A program made the translations under genes and the position numbers. From Bugulina stolonifera (lineage: Eukaryota > Bryozoa > Gymnolaemata > Cheilostomatida > Bugulidae), in assembly GCA_935421135.1 (NCBI GenBank), contig OW285191.1:13519700-13583699 (forward strand): DNA of 64,000 nt, written 5' to 3'. Of the stretch, positions 1 through 10,442 are shown in pieces; the stretch's first letter is position 1; each line of letters starts with the position of its first letter. The notes beneath the pieces are model-generated. The model was not told the origin of the DNA. It saw nothing but the letters and a program-made list of their open reading frames with translations, and made no database searches.

Positions 1-27
1 ACAAATGTTTATATTCACTTAATACAG

Positions 28-882
28 GTCAGATAGCTTTACCTCCAGATGAAGCGATTGGTGGCAAGATGATGCCATACTGCTTTGTTGCTGATGAGGC
101 GTTCCCACTGAAAACATGGCTCATGCGGCCATATCCTGGGCGTGGTTTGACTGACCAGCAGAAAATTTACAACTATCGTCTCTCCAGGTGCCGAAGAACA
201 ATTGAAAATGCATTTGGTGAGTCATTGATTTTTATGTTGGTATGGTGGGTGGCACTACTACTGTAACTCATGCTGTTTGTAACCATTATGCGAGAGACAT
301 CCTAGTCGTGTACAACTGCCACCTCTTGTTTTATCTGCTCTATGATTCCCACATGCGGCCAGCTTGCTACATTCATCAGTTGACACGTTTTCACTTTATT
401 TTGTGAACTTGTGAAACAAACACGCATCTTCCATCACACATGGAATCTTTCTTGGTCTCTCTCATGCCGACTATAGAATACCATGACCAGCTTTTTTATG
501 CATGTACAAAATATGATTTCTAAACTCTAACAATGTATTCATTAAACTAGGAGTGCTCACTGCACGATGGCGATTGTTACACCGGCCTATTATCGGCCAA
601 GCAGAAAACGTGGTGACGATGGTCAAGGCGATGTGCCTGCTCCACAATATAGTGAAGACTAGAGAGCCGGCTACATATACCCCTCCAGGCTACACAGATC
701 ATGGAAATGAAGACAATGGGCTTTGGCGCAATGATGCACCGAATCTACAAAACATTGTGCACCAAGGTGCAAGGAACGCGGCTGCTGTTGCTGTCTATGT
801 GAGAGACAATTTTTGCACGTACTTCAATTCTCCTGCAGGAAGTGTTAGATGGCAGGATGACCACATTCAGCGTCTTCGCTAA
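28..882 (+). CDS. Harbinger-type transposase (DDE_Tnp_4 nuclease), C-terminal exons, partial
   Basis: Two exons are visible: 28-216 after an acceptor ending ACAG, and 551-882 ending in a stop. The intron 217-550 starts GTGAGT and ends CTAG, and the frame is kept (phase 1). The first exon carries the family's signature near the end of the catalytic core, DEAFPLKTWLMRPYPG, then NYRLSRCRRTIENAFG, followed across the junction by LTARWRLL. The product would cut DNA at the element ends in the nucleus, working with the partner encoded at 11166-12585. Upstream exons with the first catalytic aspartates lie outside the window. No stop or frameshift breaks the visible part, so this copy may have been intact before the nested insertion. 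Confidence 0.88.
217..550 (+). other. Intron of the Harbinger transposase
   Basis: Canonical donor GTGAGT and acceptor CTAG. Nothing else is recognisable in it. Confidence 0.75.
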
Positions 883-885
883 TTT

Positions 886-1090
886 CGTATTTATCTTTAA
901 TTATCTTTGCATATACATGTAAATTTTATCCTTAATTATCTTTGCATATACTTGTAAATTACTCATGTTTAAAGCAATGTCACAATGTTTTGTCTGTATC
1001 TGTATGGTATTTATCTTTAATAATCTTTGCATATACATGTAAATTACTTATGTTTAAAGCAATGTCTAAATGTTTTATCTGTATGGTATG
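886..1090. repeat. Two-copy tandem repeat, unit about 125 bp, 3' of the transposase
   Basis: A unit containing TTATCTTTAATTATCTTTGC, CATATACATGTAAATT and GTTTAAAGCAATGTC appears twice, with an extra copy of its first part between. It sits in the transposon's internal non-coding DNA. No function is visible. Confidence 0.7.
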
Positions 1091-1205
1091 TTAGTCATAG
1101 GTCATAAAATATAAGGTTGGAGGATCCATTATCTATATTTGTAATATAAATATATTTGTGGTATATAGTAATATATTGTGGTACAACATGAGGCATAACA
1201 TAACT

Positions 1206-1211
1206 AATATT
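1206..1211. repeat. Target-site duplication, left copy (AATATT)
   Basis: AATATT directly borders the left inverted repeat and is repeated at 10976-10981. Six base pairs is the duplication length typical of Polinton/Maverick integration. AATATT is itself palindromic, which slightly weakens the evidence. Confidence 0.85.
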
Positions 1212-1754
1212 AGTAGTATAGTCAGTGCAGATCTGCACAGACACCCGGTCATTTCCGCGTCTTATTAGCCCTAGATCCAAAAACTCCCCGGGCGGACGAC
1301 CACCCCACCCGTCCTCTCGCCCCCTCCCTTTCCCTAAACCTCACTCTATGTGCAAAGCCCTAGAACCTACCCCCCGATCGCGGGTGAGGTTTCAAAAACC
1401 TCATCGGCTGTTCCGTAGAACCCAGTCTAAAGAGCAAACCCCTCGCCCGGTCCCACGGCTCGGGCGAGGGGGCGCGCGCGTACGCGCGCGCCCCCCCGCC
1501 CCGCGAACCCCACCCGTCCTCCCTCCACCCGTCCCCGCCCCTCCCCACCCCTCCCCACCCCAAACCCCTCCGCCTCGCCCTCCGCCTCGCTGCGGTTCTC
1601 GTTTGCGAGTCCAGCCGTGGCCCCACGCCGCCGTCCCCCCGCCCATCCCCCGCCCCTCCCCCGCTCTCCCGCCCCAACGACCCGTCGCGGCCCTCGCGGG
1701 CGGACCGTCGGCTGGAGTAGGGTGAAGCGAGGGAAAATACGGGTTAGAGTAATG
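1212..1754. repeat. Left terminal inverted repeat, 543 bp, GC-rich
   Basis: It matches the reverse complement of 10443-10975 along its full length. The clear differences I saw are a 10-bp extra CTCCCCACCC-type unit near 1545-1560 and a G/A change near 1385. The tip holds a perfect 14-bp palindrome GTGCAGATCTGCAC at 1225-1238, mirrored at 10949-10962, a plausible terminal protein-binding site. Further in is an alternating GCGCGCGCGTACGCGCGCGC run (about 1472-1492) that could form a hairpin or Z-DNA. Long open frames across this repeat come from its composition and are not genes. Confidence 0.93.
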
Positions 1755-1779
1755 GTGTGTGATGTATTCTAGAATAGAT

Positions 1780-2170
1780 GATATACGACCATGAAAAATA
1801 TGAGTCAGGGTAATGATACGCGAGTTTGTTTTAATTTTCAATACGTTTGAGAGTAATAATATAAAACTAAGTGATAAAAAACCTGATACACAACTATGAA
1901 AAATATGAGTAAGGGTAATGATACACGAGTTTGTTTTAATTTTCAATACGTTTGAGAGTAATAATATAAAACTAAGTGATAAAAAACTTGATACACAACT
2001 ATGAAAAATATGAGTAAGGGTAATGATACACGAGTTTGTTTTAATTTTCAATACGTTTGAGAGTAATAATATAAAATCAATCGATAAAAACCGATATACG
2101 ACTATGAAGAATATGAGTAAGGCTAACGATACACGAGTTTGAGAGTAATAATATGAAATCAATTGATAAG
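1780..2170. repeat. 105-bp tandem repeat, three to four copies
   Basis: CGAGTTTGTTTTAATTTTC begins at 1821, 1926 and 2031 (period 105). A partial unit precedes, and a shortened one with an internal deletion follows at about 2134. The array is AT-rich and lies between the left inverted repeat and the end of the OB-like gene. Confidence 0.92.
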
Positions 2171-2207
2171 TAGACACGAATGAGTGTGAATGACAAAAGT
2201 TTTTGCC

Positions 2208-3528
2208 TCAAAACTGTGCAGTGGCGGGGAGGAGACGCTCGCCGAGGATGGAGTCTAGAATGGCACAATCGTAGAATGTTCTCCCGCTCTTGGAAGTCTT
2301 CTGTCCCTTGTACACCATCACGGAGGGGAGGAGGTCTTTCATCGAAACTGCCAGACGTCCCGGAAGGAAGACCTCTCCCTTTCTTTCTTCGTTTCCAATC
2401 CGACACTCGTAGGTGGCAATGGAGTTGCTCGCATTATCACCATCACCGCATCTTGGGACATATGCGGGTCGGAGCGCGGTCACCACCAGCACAGAACCAA
2501 CGGGGAATGAAGATAGCGTTTGCACTCGAAAAAATTCTTCCAACTGGGCCAAGGTCTTCTTTCTCAAGTCACCGGCCAGCTTTTTCATGGCTGCTCCTGG
2601 CAGGGAGCACACGCTCTCGATACGGTTGAATGTGTTTTGTCCTTTAGCGGTCTCCTGCTGTCCCAAGTACACCATGATCCTAGGTGGAAGGGTAAGGTCC
2701 TTTAGCTCCTCTTCTTTGACATCCGCTAGCTTGGGCATGGCGTGACGAATGTTGGTGTGAAAGCTGATGCAATGTCTCATCCCCTTGTCATCCACATAGC
2801 TTGCCCTGGCTAAGAATGCTTTTCCGAATGCCGTTTCAACCACCGAACCTCCACTCACTTCTAGCACAGTTCCTGGCTCTAGCTCTGACAACTTCACCGT
2901 TGTCTGCAGAGAGCTCCTCTTCTCCGCTCCCATGCTCCTACAATAACGAAAGTGGTGTATATAGATCCGACAAAGTGGTTAAACGGGAGAAAGATAGTAC
3001 GGTAATTTATAGATATACGAACAGGGCTACTTACATTAGGGTTGCCGCCACTGCACGAGCTTTCTCCAGGCTTAGTCCCCCGCTCTTTTTCTTCCCCTTG
3101 CAAGGAGACTTGGTAGCTTTTTTTCCCTTCGTCGTCGTCTCACCACCATCCATTTCTTCCGTAGCCGTATCGGCTCCGTGGCCATCATCATCATCATCAT
3201 CTGATATTACAATCACCTGGGATTTCTTCTTTTTCTTAGCACAGATTTCATCTCCTTTTGGGTTCTTCCTCTTCTTGGTTGTTGTGGTCTCGCCCCTATC
3301 CGAGGCCCGCTCCGGGGAGGACGGAGAGTCCGCCATGTTAGAAAGATCCTTTCGGGCAAGACTCCCCACTCCTATTATTTTCCCCTTCTTCCGTGCCTCT
3401 TTTAACGCATCCACCTCTTCTTTCCTCTTCTGACTGCACTCTTCTTCTTCAATAATTCCATCCATTTGTGAGTCCGTTAAGCCCGCAAATAACTCTTCTT
3501 GGTTTTGGACTATGTTGTCAGTATCCAT
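2208..3528 (-). CDS. Two-exon gene: acidic/lysine-rich N-terminus plus two OB-like modules (candidate ssDNA-binding protein)
   Basis: Exon 1 is 3528-3035 and exon 2 is 2937-2208. The 97-nt intron has donor GTAAGT and acceptor GTAG, and the frame continues across it, giving about 407 residues. The first ~165 residues are charged: a glutamate-rich start, KKRK and KKKKK runs and a DDDDDD tract, suggesting a nuclear, flexible tail. The rest holds two related modules of ~90 residues, each ending in a match to P-x-x-MVY-x-GQ-x5-G-x-x-F (IMVYLGQQETAKGQNTF and VMVYKGQKTSKSGRTF). The beta-rich pattern resembles an OB fold as in replication protein A, but that assignment is inference. Its place beside a DNA polymerase, divergent from a shared palindrome, suggests single-strand binding or origin binding during element replication. 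Canonical Polintons are not known to carry it. Confidence 0.7.
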
Positions 3529-3610
3529 TGATAATGTACTATTGTAGTAGTGTAGCTGTACAGTAGTGATGTGCTGAACTTTGAATGCTGAGACTGTGAT
3601 CCCACTCTCC

Positions 3611-3617
3611 CTTTATA
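3611..3617 (-). promoter_or_regulatory. TATA box for the OB-like gene
   Basis: TATAAAG on the minus strand, 83 nt upstream of the ATG at 3528, between that gene and the iteron palindrome. Confidence 0.5.
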
Positions 3618-3661
3618 CAACTGCTCATTTCTTGACTCCTCCCTTTTTTTTATCCAATCCC

Positions 3662-4482
3662 AATGTGACCCGATGCACCCCGATGTGAATCCGAAGCCTC
3701 CCGATGTGAATCCGAAGCCTCCCGATGCATCCCGATGTGAATCCGAAGCCTTCCGATGCATCCCGATGTGAATCCGAAGCTTCCCGATGCATCCCGATGT
3801 GATTCCGAAGCTTCCCGATGCATCCCGATGTGAATCCGAAGCTCCCCGATGCATCCCGATGTGATTCCGATGCTTCCCGATGCATCCCGATGTGAATCCG
3901 AAGCTTCCCGATGCATCCCGATGTGAATCCGAAGCTTCCCGATGTGATTCCGAAGCTTCCCGATGCATCCCGATGTGATTCCGAAGCTTCCCGATGCATC
4001 CCGATGTGATTCCGAAGCTTCCCGATGCATCCCGATGTGTCCCGATGTGTCCCGATGTGTCAATTCACATCGGGGTGCATCGGGAGGCTTCGGAATCACA
4101 TCGGGATGCATCGGGAAGCTTCGGATTCACATCGGGAAGCTTCGGAATCACATCGGGATGCATCGGGAAGCTTCGGATTCACATCGGGATGCATCGGGAA
4201 GCTTCGGAATCACATCGGGATGCATCGGGAAGCTTCGGATTCACATCGGGATGCATCGGGAGGCTTCGGATTCACATCGGGATGCATCGGGAAGCTTCGG
4301 AATCACATCGGGATGCATCGGGAAGCTTCGGAATCACATCGGGATGCATCGGGAGGCTTCAGATTCACATCGGGGTGCATCGGGAGGCTTCGGATTCACA
4401 TCGGGAAGCTTCGGATTCACATCGGGGTGCATCGGAAGGCTTCGGATTCACATCGGGGGGCTTCGGATTCACATCGGGGTGG
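3662..4482. repeat. Giant imperfect palindrome of 31-bp iterons, candidate replication origin or regulatory hub
   Basis: The left arm (3662 to about 4058) is a tandem array of a 31-bp unit built from CCCGATGTGAATCCGAAGCT and CCCGATGCAT. The right arm (about 4066-4482) carries the same unit reverse-complemented. The turn is near 4062, where short CCCGATGTGT units meet AATTCACATCGGGG. There are about 13 units per arm, with variant positions such as GATTCC/AATCC. Each unit contains AAGCTT and ATGCAT palindromes. It sits exactly between the two divergent genes, so it may be an origin, a two-way promoter region or a cruciform. It is free of stops in several frames because the units repeat; those frames are not genes. 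Confidence 0.92.
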
Positions 4483-4510
4483 TATTGCCAAGGGTGGGGA
4501 AATGGTTAGA

Positions 4511-4537
4511 CTCCGCCCACTGAATACTACTATTTAA
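4511..4537 (+). promoter_or_regulatory. Putative core promoter of the polymerase gene
   Basis: A GC-box-like CTCCGCCCAC (4511-4520) is followed by TATTTAA (4531-4537), just outside the right arm of the palindrome and about 100 nt before the first exon-1-like ATG. Together with the minus-strand TATA at 3611-3617 it frames the palindrome with divergent promoters. Confidence 0.4.
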
Positions 4538-4587
4538 GGTATGAGTTTCTCACTTTAGCAGTATGAACAATCAGCCTCTAGTCAACA

Positions 4588-4943
4588 GAGTGAGAGTAAA
4601 CAGAGACAGCTACCTACTAGTCAGTGCGTGAACAGAGATGTCAACAAGTAGAACATAAGGTTAGTGTTAAATGGAGTAATTGGCAGCAATTGTGAAGTGT
4701 TTATTGTATAAAATGCTATCAAGCTAAAAAATGACTCACACCCTACTGCTATATATTTTTATAAGGAGACTAAACAGAGACACCTACCTTCTAGCCAGCA
4801 CATGATCAGCAGAGATGTCAACAAGTGAAAAAGAAGGTTAGTGCTAAATGAGGTATTTGGTAGCAATTGTGGATTGTTTATTGTTTATGTAGTGTGAAGT
4901 AAAAGAATAATAACTTACACCCTACCATTTTTTTTTTTTATAG
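4588..4943 (+). repeat. Tandem duplication of the polymerase first exon and intron, unit about 178 bp
   Basis: Copy a begins near 4588 and copy b near 4767. Both contain AGAGATGTCAACAAGT, a GGTTAGTG donor, GTTTATTGT, CACCCTACT/C and a T-rich acceptor. In copy a the short frame opened by the ATG at 4635 meets a TAA after six codons. In copy b (ATG 4815) the frame stays open and splices in phase to the zinc-finger exon at 4944. Copy a therefore looks like a decayed exon or an upstream small frame in the leader. Confidence 0.8.
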
Positions 4944-7900
4944 GGGGAGAGACCTCTCGTCAGGTCGAGCACACCTGTCAACTATGCGGTCTGGTTCTCA
5001 GAACAGCGTTTTCTCTAGACAGGCACACGAAGAGAATGCATGCACAGGCTCACCCGCACAAGTGCCCCGTTTGTGGCGGATGTTTTGATGGGAGGAGAAA
5101 GCTAGGTCATCACATGAGGCGATTTCATAGCGAGGGTAAGGTGGAAAAAGATGAGGGAGGTGCAGAGAAGTTTGATGATGTTTTCTGGTCTAAACCGCCA
5201 ACAGCTGAAGAGGGGGATGAGATGGGGGTGCTACTAGCCCGCTATTGGAGCTCCATCAGGTCCGCAATACACTCTCGTCCCGTGGAAGATATTCTAAATG
5301 TTCGAGTGTGGAGAGGGGAAGGTGAAGACGAAGGAGATGAAGAGGTGTGGACTAAGTTGAGAGCAATGTGGAAGAGAGTGCCTTGTACTGTGAAGATTAA
5401 CTGTAGCGCTGGAGTCATCCTCGAGCATAAGACCAGTGGAGAGTTGCGCTACTTTCACTCATCGAGCAACAATGCCGCATTCTTCCCCAAACCAAGACTG
5501 ATCAGAACAGAGAATGAGATGAGAGAGTTTTGCGAATCTGTGCAGGAGCTCGACTTGAGAGAGAGGTCAGCACAAAGGAGACCGAATACCGCTTGGGCTT
5601 TACGTCACATTGCGAATCTGACATTCTACATCTATAAACTCCTAGAGATTGGCAAGGTGGGCGGTGTAGTGAGCAAACTCCCAGACTACATACTTAACAA
5701 CCGACACGTGATAGCACTAGACGTAGACTTTTGGGCTAGAGGAGGTGCGCGTCCCTACTCAGACAACTTGTGTTTCTTTAGATGCTTGGCCATGATGTAT
5801 GACTGTAACTGCGACCAAAAGAAGGGATGTCGTTGCCGTCGCCCCTCTTGCACCACAACACATCGCTTGTTTAAACAATACATGAGACAAACTAAATCTT
5901 CTTCCCCACCCTCATCAACTTTGTCAGACTTTCCCGGGGTGGACTCGAGTGATCTACTGGCCTTGGAAGATCATTTTGACGTATCTATAATAGTCTTCTG
6001 TCTAACTGATGATAGTTTGGTCATCCGGGGCACGAAACAAAGCCCATAAACTCTTCGTCAACATGTACGAAAAACACTTCAGCTGGATAAAGAATGTTGA
6101 TTCGTTTGCCAGATGTTTCACCTGCAAGCTGTGCGATAGCGCGTTTACACACTTGTCCAGCCTACGACGACACAAGTGCTCGCCAGAAGAAGCATCGGTG
6201 TTCGTTTTCCCTGGTGGAACGTTTGGACCCCCGCCAACCATATTCACAAAACTCAAGCGAGTGGCGGGAATAGAGGTGGTGAACCCCGACCTCTTATACT
6301 ACCCCTACTATATCACCTATGATATCGAATGCTTCATGCCAAAAGACAACCTACCAACTAACACCACCACGATGACTTTTAGTGCAAGACACGAGCTACT
6401 GAGCATATCCGCGTGTTCTAACGTCCCAGGGTTTGAGCGAGCCAAGTGTTTTGTGAGGAGCGTCGACAGCAAGGATGGGACGAAGTGCATTCGTCAATTC
6501 GTCCAATACATAGCAAAGATTGCTGACGTGGCAGGAGATTTGTTCGGAGAAAGATTCCAGGATGTACGCGAGCGACTCTCTACCTTCCTCGCGGATCGGG
6601 TGGATAGAGAAGAGGCCTTTGCTGACGACAAGTTCTCTAACGTCTCGACTTACAGGGTGAAGTCCGGTCTCTCCGGATTAGAAAGAGAATTAGAACAGCA
6701 CATCTCCAGCGTTCCGGTGGTCGGCTTCAACTCGCAAAAGTATGACCTAAATATACTAAAGGGGCCTTTACTTCGCTCTCTACAAGAGGAGGAGGGAGAA
6801 GATTTTGTTTTCATCGTTAAGCGTGTTAACAGTATGTCCTGCGTGGAGAGTAGACGTTTTAGATTCCTTGACATATGCAACTTTATCGCACCAGGCTTCA
6901 ACTACTCCAAATACTTGAAGGCATTTGGCGTGTCAGAGAGTAAGGGATTCTTTCCTTACGACTGGGTAGATTCCCTGAGAAGGTTGGATCATCACGGACT
7001 CCCTCCCCGAGAGAGTTTTTTCAACTCGCTGACTCAGCAAGAATTGAGCCAGCAAGATTATCACCACTGTCAGCTCGTGTGGGAAAGAGAGAACATGGAA
7101 ACGTTCAGGGATTTCCTCATCTGGTACAACAACCTCGATGTGGCCCCATTCATCGAGGCCATTGCACGTCAGAGCTCTATCTATCGACAAAAGGGTATTG
7201 ATATGTTGAAATCTGCAATCTCGCTTCCAGGCTTGGCTATCAGATGGTTGTTTATGGAGGTGGAGGCCCGACCTTACGGCTACTCTCCTCCGCAAGCCGC
7301 TCTCCCGCTGCATAGGTTAATGTCTCTCCGAGGCGAACTTTGCAACTCACAACCCATATGTCTGTTCGATGAGGAGAGCAAAAGTCTGTACCACACTCTC
7401 CGTGATAACCTCGTGGGAGGGCCAAGCATCATCTTTCACAGACATCATGAAGTTGGAGTGACCTCTATTCGAGAGAAGATTTATGGCACATCCGCAAAAC
7501 CCTGTAGGTCCATTCTGGGAGTCGATGCCAACGCTCTCTACCTATACTGCATGATGGGGAATATGCCTACGGGTTATCCCAGGCGGAGGCTAGAGAGCCG
7601 AGGCTTTGCTCTGGAACCCGTTAAAAAGTTCAGCAAAGTGGCGCATGGATGGTTAGAGTTCCAATCGTGGAAGAGAGGAGAGGTCATCCTTCACCAACAG
7701 AATGGAGGAGAAATGAGGATAGGCTGTCACAACCTACCGGTGGATGGTTATAGCGAACAGAGTCGGACTGTGTACCAATTCCACGGTTGCTACTGGCACG
7801 GACACGAGTGCGAGCTAGGAGGGAATGGAAAAGGTGTCAGAAACATGACGAATGAAGAGCTCCGGGTGGACACTGCGAGGAAAGAAGATTACATCAAGGC

Positions 7901-9468
7901 TCTAGGCTATAAGCTCATCACCACTCGGGAGTGTGAGTGGGGAGCGCGAGTTCGTTCGGATGAAGAGGTTAGGACATTTCTCTCCGTCTTCTTTTCTTCT
8001 CTCTATCCAGAGAGGGGTTGTGTCAACCTCGATAAAATAATCAACAGTATTCGTAGTGGAGAGTACTACGGTTTAGTGGAGTGTGACATTTCCGTACCCG
8101 AAGAGCTAAAAGCGAAGTTCTCTGAGATGGCACCTATTTTCAAGAATATAAATGTGGGAAGAGAACACCTTAGCGAACACATGCGCGCTTTTGCCAAACA
8201 GAACGGATTCTTGAAGAGACCTCAGCGAATGCTCGTGGGGAGTCTTTTTGGCGAGCGAATCACACTACTCACCGATCTGGCTAGATGGTATCTAGATCAA
8301 GGTTTGATAATTACCAGGGTCTATCAGTTTGTTCACTTTATCCCACGAGCCGTCTTCAAAGACTTTGGTTCTTCGGTCTCAGACGCAAGGAGAGGGGGAG
8401 ATCTGGACCCTGATCTGGCCCTCTTGGCCAGCACCAGCAAGCTCGTTGGGAATTCAGCCTACGGAAAGACCATAACAAATAAAGAGAAACATAAGACTGT
8501 CAAGTATGTAGAGACAGTAGAGGGGGCGGCCGTCAAAGTGAGGAGTAGGCACTTTTCTAGTCTCAACGAAGTCGATGAAAACTACTTTGAGATAGAGCTT
8601 CACAAGAAAAAGGTAAGTGTTGACAATCTTTCTTACTTTGACTCTTGATTTGACAAAACTTTTTCCGAGTGGAAGGGTGAATTTTCTCTCTCTCTCTCTC
8701 TCTTTCTTTTAGATTCGAATGGATGTTCCATCCGTCGTAGGATTCGTCATCCTCCAGAGAGCCAAGTTGAGGATGCTAGAGTTCTACTACGACTTTATGG
8801 ATAGGTGAGTAGAACTAGACTATACAAAGATTTTATCAAATCCTTTTCTATTTATTCTTCGGTGTCAGCAACCTCTAACTCGCCCGATTTATTTTCACAG
8901 ATTCGTCAGCAGAGAGGACTTTGAGTACGTAGAAATGGATACGGATAGCGCTTACATGGCCCTGAGTGCTCGCAATATAGATGAGGTCATCCGAAAAGAT
9001 AAAAAAGAAGAGTTCTACAGAGAGTATGGTAAATGGTTTCCCAGACCCTTCTGCGATAGCCACAAGGGAGACTTTATCACAACCAAGGTGCTCGGGCAAG
9101 AGTGGGAGATGAGGGAATGTTGTGAGAAGGTGCAGCGATACGAAACACGAACCCCTGGTCTGTTTAAGGAGGAGTTTCGGGGGGAGGGGGTCATCGCACT
9201 CAACTCAAAAACTTACTTTTGTTGGTCCGCTGACGGCGATAGCAAGTATAGTAGCAAAGGACTAAATAAAAGAGGAAACACCCTAACCAAAGAGAAGTTC
9301 CTCTCCGTGCTCAAAACAGGGGAGTCGGTGAGAGGAGACAATCGGGGTTTTATCAGAAGAGGAAATCAAACGTATAGCTATACCCAGCTAAAGACCGGAC
9401 TCACCTACTTCTACGGTAAGCGGAAGGTTGCGGAAGACGGGGTGAGTACGAGTCCTATAGAATGTTAA
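4815..9468 (+). CDS. polB: Family-B DNA polymerase, viral/Polinton type (DNA_pol_B_2-like), with one frame break
   Basis: Exons: 4815-4836, 4944 to about 6049, about 6009-8612, 8713-8804, 8901-9468, with GT-AG introns in frame. Domains in order: two C2H2 zinc fingers (4976-5110); a region with DNLCFFRCLA (5762-5791); another C2H2-like finger (about 6119-6175); exonuclease motifs Exo I DIE (6321), Exo II FNSQKYD (6726), Exo III YNNLD (7125); polymerase motif A DANALY (7524), an inserted Vsr-like FHGCYWHGH segment (about 7780), motif B KLVGNSAYG (8439), motif C DTDS (8938) and KTY (about 9208). All polymerase and exonuclease carboxylates are present. The frame shifts by +1 between 6006 and 6049: an indel, assembly error, or recoding. 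The polymerase would replicate the element, probably from protein-primed ends. The stop at 9466 follows DGVSTSPIE, which resembles the family's usual C-terminus; a donor at 9442 offers an alternative end. Confidence 0.9.
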
Positions 9469-9540
9469 TACTGATTTCTCGGAGATGAGACTACTTCATT
9501 CGATAAATCGGAGAGTAAACGAACAGTGCATCATAACCCT

Positions 9541-9577
<37 letters not shown>

Positions 9578-9926
9578 ATAATTTTTTTTCACATTCACTC
9601 TCTATTGTAAGGGGTCTCCGTCCTCAAAACGGAGGGTTTACCGGTTGTAGCCTTAAAACCGAGCAATAAAACACTAGCTAATACATTAAAAACCATTTAC
9701 CTCTCCAAACCAAAGGGGTAGACGGTACTAGCGCAGCTTCCGCTCATACTCACCCCTTATCAGTTCACATTTCTTCTATTGTCTTCATTCGTAGGTGGGG
9801 GGTGACATCGCACGCGCACGATGCGCTCTCTCCCTATCGGAGTTTGCTACCCGGGGGAAAGTGGACGCGGTGGTCAAAGAAATTGGTGGCGAGTCAACGA
9901 CATCATCGTAGAGGCGGGTCTATTTG

Positions 9927-9966
<40 letters not shown>

Positions 9967-10442
9967 GTGATGGTGATGATGATGATGATGATGATGGTGA
10001 TGGTGATGATGATGATGATGATGATGATGATGGTGATGATGATGGCGATGAGAAGACAAGCATCCATCTATCCCGTTTATCTATTTCTATTTCTACCCCT
10101 CCGAGCGATGATGTCGTCGGCTAACCTCCTCGCGAAGTCCACGGTTTGAAGCGCGGAAGAGCCACCGCCTTCACTTTCCCTCGCCACTCGTCACGGGGAC
10201 GGGTGATTTCCCTAGGGGAGGGTCCGGGGAAAATGAGGGTTAAGACGCGAGTCTTTCATCGAAGGTCCGGGGGCGCTCGAACGGAGGAGCGCGCGAGTGC
10301 GGTGTCACCCCAACCAGTTCAGTCTCAACAGTCCCCGGCGAAGAAATCATCCGGAAGCACCACCACCACTCGGTAAGTTTCTTATAGTAGTATAGTCAGC
10401 GTCGTAAACTCTGCACGGGCACTCCGCACGGATGTAGCCTAT
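9469..10442. other. 3' region of the Polinton-like element, no gene assigned
   Basis: It contains a (TA)n run (about 9541-9573), a candidate exon at 9795-9911 after an acceptor at 9794, a (GAT)n microsatellite (about 9930-10050) and an open frame at 10125-10376 that lacks an ATG and ends at a GTAAGT donor-like site. Parts look coding-like in composition (GC-rich, few stops, for example an ARRLADDIIARRG-type stretch on the minus strand at about 10095-10135), but no family was recognised. A 14-bp copy of the element's tip, AGTAGTATAGTCAG, lies at 10386-10399, just inside the right inverted repeat. Confidence 0.5.
9930..10050. repeat. (GAT)n trinucleotide microsatellite with GGT interruptions
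   Basis: A run of ATG/GAT triplets with periodic GGTGATGGTGATG variants. It gives poly-Met or poly-His frames that should not be read as genes. Confidence 0.95.

Noticed and set aside
1225..1725. Long Pro/Arg- or Gly/Arg-rich open frames in both terminal inverted repeats
   Set aside because: They result from GC-rich, stop-poor sequence; frames exist on both strands at once and lack starts or domains.
3662..4482. CRISPR-like array
   Set aside because: No unique spacers: units abut each other, and the arms are inverted. Eukaryotic context.
3510..4537. Several 120-190-residue frames with REASDSHRDASG-type repeats
   Set aside because: They are translations of the 31-bp iterons; 31 is not a multiple of three, so all frames stay open. 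Repeat, not protein.
9795..9911. Alternative last exon of PolB
   Set aside because: Splice signals are present, but the unspliced end at 9468 resembles the usual PolB C-terminus better; kept only as an alternative.
9802..10149. Poly-Met and poly-His frames
   Set aside because: Read-through of the (GAT)n microsatellite.
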